DNA from: a bacterium
Lineage (GTDB): Bacteria > Bacteroidota > Bacteroidia > Flavobacteriales_D > Sanyastnellaceae
DNA length: 33,661 nucleotides
Reading direction: 5' to 3'
Assembly: GCA_029979565.1 (NCBI GenBank)
Contig: JAPOHG010000021.1
Span: 1 to 33,661 of the forward strand
Both the position numbers and the translations under genes were made by a program. Numbering within the stretch: the first letter of the stretch is position 1; every line of letters starts with the position of its first letter. Below, piece by piece: positions 10,382 through 17,088 of this stretch. Under the pieces are notes generated by a model, which saw only the letters and a program-made list of their open reading frames with translations, made no database searches and was not told where the DNA came from.

Positions 10382-11908
10382 TTAACCCTCAGGAGCTTTA
10401 ATTCGTTTTCCATCGATGCGAACCAATTCACCACGTTTGTATTCCAGGGATTGCTGAAGCATTTGATTTGGTCCGTAGAAGAGCCATTTGCCTTCGCGTT
10501 CGCCGAGGTTGTACCGTTCGACACGCTCTGTTGAACCGTTGTATGATTTGTACACGTGTTTACCTACGGGTAGACCCATCTCAAATTCGCCTTTGAATTG
10601 TTCCGTGCCATTGGGAAAGGTGTGAATCCAAATACCGTGGCGCTCACCGTCCACATAAACTCCCTCCTCGCGGTGATCATTGACGTCCATGACCCAAGGC
10701 CCTTGTTTCAGTCCGTAGTCGTATCGGCCTTCCACCAACGTTTTACCCGCCCGATCCAATTCCAAAAAGTTTCCGTCGGCCTTGCCTTTGCGGTACGATT
10801 CGTCCCGGTGCAAGGAACCATCGATGTAGTACCATCGCCAATTCCCGTGAAACTCACCGTCACGGTACGTTCCCTCCTGGATCAACTGGCCTGTCTCTGC
10901 GTAAAACTTCCATAGGCCTTCGCGCTTGCCTTCACTAAAAAACCCTTCGGATTTAAGTGCACCGTCCGGATAAAATTGTTTCCATTCCCCAATGCGCTTG
11001 CCCTCGGCATTGGTCACCCCTTCTCCAATCTTGATTCCCTGTTCATACAGCGCTCCAAAACTGATGTTTCCAGCTTCATCGTATTCGGTGTACACACCGA
11101 CCCGCACCCCGTTCTCATACGTCGAACGCGTCGCAATGGTACCGTTACCATGGGTGGTGGTGCGAATGTCAATTTCTTGCGTTTCAGCAGCATCCGAAAT
11201 CACCTCTCCATTCAGGTATTTAATCACATCTTCAAGTTGGCCCCACTGATCATAGAAACGAAACAATCCGTTGCGTTTACCTGCTTCCCAAGGACCCTGT
11301 TCCTGCAAAATTCCACTGCCATTCCAGTCCATCCAAACACCCGTTTTTTGGCCAAACGCGTCGTATCTGTTGACCTTTAATACGTTTCGCAAATAGCCTT
11401 TGTCGTATTCCAAAAGGGCAATGGTTCGGCCATCTGCCGCGTATTCCCTGCCTTTCCCATCTTCCACGTTGTTGCGAAAGGGAATGGCTTTTCGGCGTTG
11501 ACCTTCCTGGTCATATTCATACGTCCAACCGGAACGCTGGTTGGCTTCGTAGTGCTTTTCAATCTTTACTTTTCCGTTGGGAAAATAACTGCGTTCCCAT
11601 CCAGATTTCAGGTCCTCCACATATTCAACCGATCGGACCTTGATTCCTGTCGTGTCGAAAAACTCCCACGTGCCATCCAACAAAAACTCGCGGCGATTGC
11701 CCTTGCTTTTGACCGTTCCATTCTCGTGGTACGCCGTCCATACACCCTCGGGTTGACCATTGACTAAACATCCTTCACTTGCCTTTTTTCCGTTTGGAAA
11801 GGTATACACCGTCCAGTTGCATTCACCGGCAGAATCCTGTGCAACACAACAAGTTGTCATCCACAGACATAACAATAGAATATTCTTTTTCTTAGAAAAT
11901 AAACCCAT
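10382..11908 (-). CDS. Exported MORN_2/YwqK-type repeat protein
   Basis: A 508-residue protein made mostly of about 17 tandem units of roughly 23 residues with the pattern N-G-x-x-x-x-x-x-x-x-x-G-x-(W/R)-x-x-(Y/F), as in the MORN_2 repeats of YwqK-like proteins. The start at 11908 is chosen because it gives a signal peptide (K-K-K then I-L-L-L-C-L-W, ending C-V-A-Q near residue 24); the open frame continues upstream to 12028 but that extension has no such logic. Databases often label such proteins 'antitoxin YwqK', but no toxin gene is near and the export signal argues against that role. A periplasmic or surface repeat scaffold is more likely. It is the first gene of an operon with the multi-PAS kinase and LytTR regulator, so it may supply or relay a signal; that is inference. 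Confidence 0.85.
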   Translation of the reverse strand: MGLFSKKKNILLLCLWMTTCCVAQDSAGECNWTVYTFPNGKKASEGCLVNGQPEGVWTAYHENGTVKSKGNRREFLLDGTWEFFDTTGIKVRSVEYVEDLKSGWERSYFPNGKVKIEKHYEANQRSGWTYEYDQEGQRRKAIPFRNNVEDGKGREYAADGRTIALLEYDKGYLRNVLKVNRYDAFGQKTGVWMDWNGSGILQEQGPWEAGKRNGLFRFYDQWGQLEDVIKYLNGEVISDAAETQEIDIRTTTHGNGTIATRSTYENGVRVGVYTEYDEAGNISFGALYEQGIKIGEGVTNAEGKRIGEWKQFYPDGALKSEGFFSEGKREGLWKFYAETGQLIQEGTYRDGEFHGNWRWYYIDGSLHRDESYRKGKADGNFLELDRAGKTLVEGRYDYGLKQGPWVMDVNDHREEGVYVDGERHGIWIHTFPNGTEQFKGEFEMGLPVGKHVYKSYNGSTERVERYNLGEREGKWLFYGPNQMLQQSLEYKRGELVRIDGKRIKAPEG

Positions 11909-12288
11909 CGTAATAGGGCTGTTAATTGTGTTGGTAAGCAATCTGGCTATCGCTTGGATTTTCATCTTGTTCACGACAATCGCCTTGGTTCTGAACAGCG
12001 TATTGCAAAATGAATCGTTGATTTTCAAAGCTTAAAGATGGTTTTAAACATCCTGTGAATAGCGTAATTGTCGGATAATTTATGCCAACGCGAATCGTCA
12101 ATAACCTTGAAAAGCACCCGGAAAAATGAAGGTGAAAATTTGAGGTCAAAAATTTTGAATTGTAAGCGGCTTACTGGCTTAGTCGAAAACAACGAAATCC
12201 AAAGTGAAGTTGTTGTGGAGTTCTTCACACGATAAACGCACTATTAACCGTGAAGTTGTGAATTAACTTGCTGCTCAAATTCGAAAAA
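11909..12288. other. AT-rich divergent intergenic region (380 bases)
   Basis: This is the longest gene-free stretch of the window and must hold the promoters of the MORN operon (leftward) and of the RpiB-M28 gene (rightward). It is richer in A and T than its neighbours. No exact TAnnTTTG was found on either strand; near matches include the complement of CAAAGCTT around 12026 on the minus strand and TAACTTG at 12264-12270 on the plus strand, 18 bases before the rpiB start. The repeat set at 12204-12259 is described separately. No RNA gene or convincing small gene was seen. Confidence 0.7.
12204..12259. repeat. Direct and inverted short repeats upstream of the RpiB-M28 gene
   Basis: GTGAAGTTGT occurs at 12204-12213 and again at 12250-12259, 46 bases apart start to start. 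The inverse of its first six bases, CTTCAC, lies between them at 12223-12228. Two paired direct repeats with a central inverted copy resemble an operator for a DNA-binding protein, or could form alternative hairpins. The set ends 29 bases before the rpiB start codon. Confidence 0.4.
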
Positions 12289-14217
12289 ATGCGCGTTTCA
12301 ATCGGAGGTGATCATGCTGGACCCGCCTTGAAAAAGGTCCTGACCGCACACTTGGAATCCCAAGGTGTCGAAGTTATCAATCGGGGAACCGATTCACTGG
12401 AGAGCGTGGACTATCCGGACCATGCTCATGCGGTTTCAGCGGATGTTGCAAAAGCATCGGTAGATTTTGGTATTCTAATTTGCGGTTCAGCCAATGGGGT
12501 TGCTATGACCGCTAATAAGCATCAAGAAATTCGCGCGGGCTTAGCGTGGAACAGCGATGTTGCCCGACTTGTAAAACAACACAACAATGCGAATGTGTTG
12601 TGTATTCCAGCTCGGTTTGTATCGGACGATGAGGGTTTGGAAATTTTGAAGGCGTACATGGAAGAAGAATTTGAAGGCGGCCGTCACGAACGCCGGGTGA
12701 GCAAAATTGCCTGTGCGGTAGCGCTGTGCTTAATGGCTTTGGTTCCATCCATCCAGTTAATGGGTCAGGTCGGGGATCCCCAACCTTTCGCATCAACGAT
12801 TTCTGCTGAAGACCTGGAGAATCACCTCATGGTATTGGCTAGTGATGCATTTGAAGGACGAGAGACAGGTGAACCAGGAGCTGAGAAAGCAGCTGCATAC
12901 ATTGCAAGTCACTTCAATAGCTTAGGCATAGAACCGTACGATGGCTCTACGTACTACCAACCAGTCAAGCTGATTCGTTCGCAAATCACCGGCGGTCAGG
13001 CTTCCGTCAATGCAAGTCCGCTTGTATTCATGGATGATTTCCTTTTTTATCCGGGGTTGAAGGTTTCCAAAATGGAATCAGTTCCCATGGTGGCTGTGAG
13101 CAACGTTGAGGCCATTGCGTCGGTCGATGTAAAGGGCAAAGCGATTGTGGTTTCGGGTTCGGAGGCGCTGAACGATGTGCGGGAGGCAGCGAATGCTAAT
13201 GCAGCAGCGGCAGTTGTCGTTGTAAGCGAAGACATGAGCACACTTCGAAGTCGCATGAAGCCGTGGTTGATGCGCAAATCATTGCGCCTGGATCGCGACC
13301 AACCGAAAGAGCGCGAAGGAACCCGCATACCCACGTTCATGGTGGACGCTGCAGCCACGGATGCGTGGTGGAGTTCCGCTGATGTGAAGTCGTGGAGGAA
13401 ATGGAGCAAGAAGATTTCCAAAGGCAAAGCAGAAGATGCTGTTGAACTGGCCGGAACGACATGGAATTTTTCGCTGGACCGTACCAAAGAATCGGTCATT
13501 GGGCACAATGTGCTGGGCTACATCCCCGGTTCCGATTCACTGCTTCGAGAAGAACTGATAGTCATCACCTCGCACTATGACCACGTCGGCATCATTGATG
13601 GTGAAATCCACAACGGTGCTGACGATGACGGTTCCGGTACAGTGACGGTGCTGGAGTTGGCACAAGCCTTCCAGGAAGCGGTAAAAGCAGGCAACGGCCC
13701 CAAGCGCAGCGTATTGTTGATGACGGTTGTCGGAGAAGAAAAAGGACTCCTCGGCAGCGAGTGGTATACCGACCACCCCATCTGGCCATTGGAACAAACG
13801 GTCGCAAACCTGAACATCGACATGATCGGCCGCGTGGATGAATCACATCCGGATGATGACCGATACGTGTACCTCATTGGATCGGACAAACTCTCATCAG
13901 AACTGCATGAGATTAGCGAAACAGCCAATGCGACTTACACCAACCTAGCATTGGATTACACCTTCAATGCACCCGAAGATCCCAACCGGTTTTACTACCG
14001 TTCAGATCATTACAATTTTGCGAAGAACAACATCCCAGTCATCTTTTACTTCAGCGGAGTTCATGAGGATTACCATCGCCCCGGTGACGACCCTGAAAAA
14101 ATCCACTACGACAAGACAGCGGAAATTGGTCAACTGGTGTTTTGCACGGCTTGGCAATTGGCCAATCAAGCGAAACGAATCGAAGTCGACCGCGTCAACG
14201 ATTTTCCAACGAAATAG
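12289..14217 (+). CDS. Fusion: ribose-5-phosphate isomerase B + M28 zinc peptidase
   Basis: A single 642-codon frame with no stop between two complete domains. Residues 1-140 are RpiB, which interconverts ribose 5-phosphate and ribulose 5-phosphate in the cytosol: G-G-D-H-A-G, catalytic Cys65 in L-I-C-G-S-A-N-G, His98, and phosphate-binding Arg109, Arg132 and Arg136. Family members normally end a few residues after R-R-V-x-K-I. Here that motif runs directly into a hydrophobic stretch (about 141-159) ending M-G-Q, which looks like a signal peptide. Residues about 165-630 are an M28 aminopeptidase-type domain with an inserted PA-like domain (about 230-400) and all zinc/catalytic residues: His429, the Asp445-446 pair, Glu483/484, Asp511 and His596. 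A GTG at 12697 (codon 137), in frame, could start a separately exported peptidase. The start at 12289 fits the RpiB N-terminus. The 3' end overlaps the convergent lipoprotein gene by 23 bases. Confidence 0.88.
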   Translation: MRVSIGGDHAGPALKKVLTAHLESQGVEVINRGTDSLESVDYPDHAHAVSADVAKASVDFGILICGSANGVAMTANKHQEIRAGLAWNSDVARLVKQHNNANVLCIPARFVSDDEGLEILKAYMEEEFEGGRHERRVSKIACAVALCLMALVPSIQLMGQVGDPQPFASTISAEDLENHLMVLASDAFEGRETGEPGAEKAAAYIASHFNSLGIEPYDGSTYYQPVKLIRSQITGGQASVNASPLVFMDDFLFYPGLKVSKMESVPMVAVSNVEAIASVDVKGKAIVVSGSEALNDVREAANANAAAAVVVVSEDMSTLRSRMKPWLMRKSLRLDRDQPKEREGTRIPTFMVDAAATDAWWSSADVKSWRKWSKKISKGKAEDAVELAGTTWNFSLDRTKESVIGHNVLGYIPGSDSLLREELIVITSHYDHVGIIDGEIHNGADDDGSGTVTVLELAQAFQEAVKAGNGPKRSVLLMTVVGEEKGLLGSEWYTDHPIWPLEQTVANLNIDMIGRVDESHPDDDRYVYLIGSDKLSSELHEISETANATYTNLALDYTFNAPEDPNRFYYRSDHYNFAKNNIPVIFYFSGVHEDYHRPGDDPEKIHYDKTAEIGQLVFCTAWQLANQAKRIEVDRVNDFPTK

Positions 14218-15367
14218 CGGGTGCGGAATACCGCTTGAATGCGGCAACCTCTTCTTCGTACGCTGCACCCGTTGCTGGGCCATTGAATCCGGAATGAACG
14301 TGCACAGTGCCATCGTGTTGGATGAACAGCGTGGTCGGAAAGCTGATGATGCGGTCCAAAAACGGGAACGCGTCTGCTGCCACTTGCTTGCTTGCTTTTC
14401 CGCCGAGTACGATGTCCCAATCCACCCCCATCTCCGCGCGAAAAGCATCCAAACGCTCGTAGGCTACACCAACTGAATCGGGCCTTTCAAATGCCACGGA
14501 AAGTTGGTCGGCGTGTTCCATGGGAAGAGCAGACAACAACCGTACCTCGTCCATGCAGTTGGGGCACCAAGTGCCGAGAACATCCAGCACGGTTACACGC
14601 CCTTTCTCTGGCAACAATGAGCGTTCATAAGTCCCGCCTTTTGCATCGATGAGGCGGACAATCAAGGAATCCGCAGGAGGGTTCAACTTCGCCAATACGA
14701 CGCTTGAATCCCAGGGTTGTGCAGGGGCCGCGGACCACGTCGTGTGGTAATGGTTACCGCTGTAGAAATGACCACCGTTCCACTCGCCGTCTCTTAAGGT
14801 GGCGCTGAAGTAAAAAAGGTGTGCGCCGTCAAACGTCTGAAGGATCAATTCATCGCCATCGAACTGCCCCGCGAGGTAGCGGTAGTCTCCGGTGGGTGTG
14901 CGCATGGTGCCCTCGATTTGATCATTGTTGGGCTGTAAGTCGAGTTGTGCATCGGCTGTTCCCGCTTGTTCAGCGCTGCTCGATCCGAACCAGACGTCCC
15001 AACAACCCGTAATGGGTTGGCCGACCATTGTTGTTGCGGCCTCGGTTAATGTGAACGGGACGCGGTAGGCGCCGTTTGCTGTTTCAGGACGCAGGGAATC
15101 CGTCCAATAACCGGTTGAAGCGGTCGCCAGCGTGAGGGTTCCATTGAATACAGGAACGTGGTACGTTTCGCTGGTGGTCTGATTGAGTCGGATGGCCTCT
15201 TCCCCATTCCGCACCACCCACACGGAATCGCTGACCGCGAGAGGAAAATACGCTTGAATGGAATCGTTCAACACAAATGCCAAACGTTCATGGGATGGTG
15301 CTTGCACAGGGGGTGTTCCACACGCAGCTAAAAAGGCACCAGAGAGAAGCAGAAAAATCCCGCGCAT
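14195..15367 (-). CDS. TlpA-like thioredoxin-fold lipoprotein
   Basis: A 390-residue envelope lipoprotein. The start at 15367 gives a short basic start, a hydrophobic stretch and a lipobox L-A-A-C at about residues 13-16, followed by G-T-P-P; the open frame extends upstream but only inside the preceding gene. Residues about 30-240 form a beta-rich region without a recognised family, with G-C-W-D-V-W-F and R-Y-L-A-G-Q-F-D-G segments like those in Bacteroidota TlpA/DUF4369-type proteins. Residues about 245-380 are a TlpA/ResA-type thioredoxin fold with the redox pair in G-T-W-C-P-N-C and a cis-proline region S-F-P-T-T-L-F. The likely role is a periplasm-facing disulfide reductase. Its ATG overlaps the TGA of the aldehyde dehydrogenase (TGATG), implying translational coupling, and its 3' end overlaps the convergent RpiB-M28 gene. 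Confidence 0.88.
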   Translation of the reverse strand: MRGIFLLLSGAFLAACGTPPVQAPSHERLAFVLNDSIQAYFPLAVSDSVWVVRNGEEAIRLNQTTSETYHVPVFNGTLTLATASTGYWTDSLRPETANGAYRVPFTLTEAATTMVGQPITGCWDVWFGSSSAEQAGTADAQLDLQPNNDQIEGTMRTPTGDYRYLAGQFDGDELILQTFDGAHLFYFSATLRDGEWNGGHFYSGNHYHTTWSAAPAQPWDSSVVLAKLNPPADSLIVRLIDAKGGTYERSLLPEKGRVTVLDVLGTWCPNCMDEVRLLSALPMEHADQLSVAFERPDSVGVAYERLDAFRAEMGVDWDIVLGGKASKQVAADAFPFLDRIISFPTTLFIQHDGTVHVHSGFNGPATGAAYEEEVAAFKRYSAPAISLENR

Positions 15368-16899
15368 CAACCGAGGTTGAATTTGATGCCCTGGGCCAAC
15401 GGTAAGGTGCGTCCGTAGTTGACGGTATTGGTTTGGCGGCGCATGTACGCCTTCCACGCATCAGAGCCGGACTCGCGGCCGCCCCCGGTTTCCTTTTCTC
15501 CACCGAAGGCGCCGCCGATTTCAGCGCCGGAGGTGCCGATGTTGACATTGGCAATGCCGCAATCGGATCCGCTTGCACACAGGAACGCTTCGGCTTCTCG
15601 GACGTTGTTGGTCATGATGGCAGAGGAAAGCCCCTGGGCGACGTTATTTTGCATGGCAATGGCCTCATCCAATTCGTCGTAAGGCATGATGTAAAGCAAC
15701 GGAGCAAAGGTTTCGTGTTGGACAATGGCTAGGTCGTTGCTGGCTTCCGCAATCGAAGGGCTGACGTAGCAACCGCTTTCGTACCCCACTCCTTCGAGCT
15801 GGCCGCCTTTGACTACGAATTTACCCCCCTGGTCTTCTACAGCTTGAAGTGCATCCAGGTACATCTGAACCGCAGCCTGATCGGTGAGCGGTCCTACGTG
15901 GTTGCTTTGGTCGAGTGGGTTTCCGATGCTCAACTGTTTGTAGGCATTGGCCAAAACGTTTTTGACCTGCTCGTAGATGGAGCGGTGAATGATCAATCGA
16001 CGCGTAGATGTGCAACGTTGACCACATGTCCCGACGGCTCCAAATACAGCTGCCGGTACCACCATATCAAGGTCCGCATCGGGCGTGATGATGATGGCGT
16101 TGTTTCCCCCCAACTCGAGCAGCGCGCGGCCCAAACGTGCACCGACCCTAGCTCCTACCGCCTTGCCCATGCGGGTGCTGCCGGTTGCGCTAACCAACGG
16201 AATGCGTCCGTCGTCGCTGATCTTCTCTCCGATGTTGGCGTAGCCATTAACCACGCACGACAAGGCCGCAGGGACATCGTTGGCCGCAGCCACATCATTC
16301 CAGATGTGTTGGCAAGCGATGGAGCAAAGGGCGCTCTTCTCTGAAGGTTTCCAAACACACGAGTCGCCACAAATCCAAGCAAGGGCCGTGTTCCATGCCC
16401 ACACTGCTACAGGAAAGTTGAACGCGGAAATGATGCCAACCACACCGAGCGGGTGGTACTGTTCAAACATGCGGTGCTCAGGTCGCTCGGAGTGTGTAGT
16501 CATTCCGTAAAGCTGACGGCTCAGGCCAACAGCGAAGTCACAGATGTCAATCATTTCCTGCACTTCACCCAATCCCTCTTGCAAGGATTTACCCATCTCA
16601 TAACTCACCAAAGCACCCAGCGCGTCCTTTTTTTCGCGGAGGGCGTCTCCGAACTGGCGGACCACCTCTCCCCTCTTGGGCGCAGGTACACTCCTCCATT
16701 CAACAAACGCTGCTTGTGCCGCATCGATGACTTGCTCGTATTCTTCCTCGGTCGCGCTGGTAAGCGAGGCGATGACTTTGCCGTCGACAGGAGAAATCGA
16801 ATCAATGACGGGCCCTGAGCCAAAAGCCTGGGTACCGATCATGACACCGGGATTGGTGGATTGAATGTTGAGTTCGCGGAGGATGTTTTGGATGTCCAT
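15367..16899 (-). CDS. Aldehyde dehydrogenase, ALDH7 (aminoadipate semialdehyde) type
   Basis: A 510-residue NAD(P)-dependent aldehyde dehydrogenase of full length. Catalytic Cys296 lies in G-T-C-G-Q-R-C-T-S and the general-base Glu in L-E-L-G-G-N-N. The cofactor site shows S-A-F-N-F-P and W-K-P-S-E-K. The Q-R-C-T-S-T-R-R, I-G-N-P-L and C-terminal G-G-E-K-E-T-G-G-G-R-E-S-G-S-D-A-W-K segments are characteristic of ALDH7A1/antiquitin and bacterial piperideine-6-carboxylate dehydrogenase (AmaB/Pcd), which oxidises alpha-aminoadipate semialdehyde in lysine breakdown. The exact substrate is inferred from family resemblance; no other lysine catabolic gene is in the window. A good promoter lies just upstream, and the TlpA-like lipoprotein gene is coupled downstream. 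Confidence 0.93.
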   Translation of the reverse strand: MDIQNILRELNIQSTNPGVMIGTQAFGSGPVIDSISPVDGKVIASLTSATEEEYEQVIDAAQAAFVEWRSVPAPKRGEVVRQFGDALREKKDALGALVSYEMGKSLQEGLGEVQEMIDICDFAVGLSRQLYGMTTHSERPEHRMFEQYHPLGVVGIISAFNFPVAVWAWNTALAWICGDSCVWKPSEKSALCSIACQHIWNDVAAANDVPAALSCVVNGYANIGEKISDDGRIPLVSATGSTRMGKAVGARVGARLGRALLELGGNNAIIITPDADLDMVVPAAVFGAVGTCGQRCTSTRRLIIHRSIYEQVKNVLANAYKQLSIGNPLDQSNHVGPLTDQAAVQMYLDALQAVEDQGGKFVVKGGQLEGVGYESGCYVSPSIAEASNDLAIVQHETFAPLLYIMPYDELDEAIAMQNNVAQGLSSAIMTNNVREAEAFLCASGSDCGIANVNIGTSGAEIGGAFGGEKETGGGRESGSDAWKAYMRRQTNTVNYGRTLPLAQGIKFNLG

Positions 16900-16919
16900 G
16901 GTGATGAATTATTCAGCCG

Positions 16920-16950
16920 CAAAGGTAGTTTGGTGGGTTTTGGCCGACAA
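16920..16950 (-). promoter_or_regulatory. Promoter of the aldehyde dehydrogenase / TlpA-like operon
   Basis: On the minus strand TTG (16950-16948) is followed after 20 bases by TACCTTTG (16927-16920). This matches the Flavobacterium-type consensus TTG-N17-23-TAnnTTTG in both boxes and spacing. The -7 element ends 20 bases before the aldehyde dehydrogenase ATG, giving a leader of about 14 bases. Confidence 0.7.
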
Positions 16951-17070
16951 TCCAAACTAAAACACTGATAATCAAGGGAATAGAAAAATCCATCCTGAGC
17001 AAAGATTCGATGAGCAGTTCACAAAGGTGTTTTGGTGCCGTTACAAGCGAAAAAACAGGCTCTTCAGCAT

Positions 17071-17086
17071 TGTTTCACGTGGAACA
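17071..17086. promoter_or_regulatory. parS: parS-like ParB binding site
   Basis: TGTTTCACGTGGAACA matches the widely conserved bacterial centromere consensus TGTTnCACGTGnAACA at every fixed position. It lies two bases beyond the mnmG stop codon, in the 189-base gap before the aldehyde dehydrogenase gene. ParB loads at such sites to organise and segregate the region around the replication origin. The match is seen directly; ParB binding is inferred. Confidence 0.75.
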
Positions 17087-17088
17087 CC

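Noticed and set aside
10552-10559. ACACGTGT palindrome (and GGACACGTGTTC at 17547-17558)
   Set aside because: They share the CACGTG core with parS but lack the GTTnC/GnAAC arms, so they are not counted as ParB sites.
11909-12028. Upstream extension of the MORN-protein frame
   Set aside because: It would bury the signal peptide 40 residues inside the protein and has no recognisable features.
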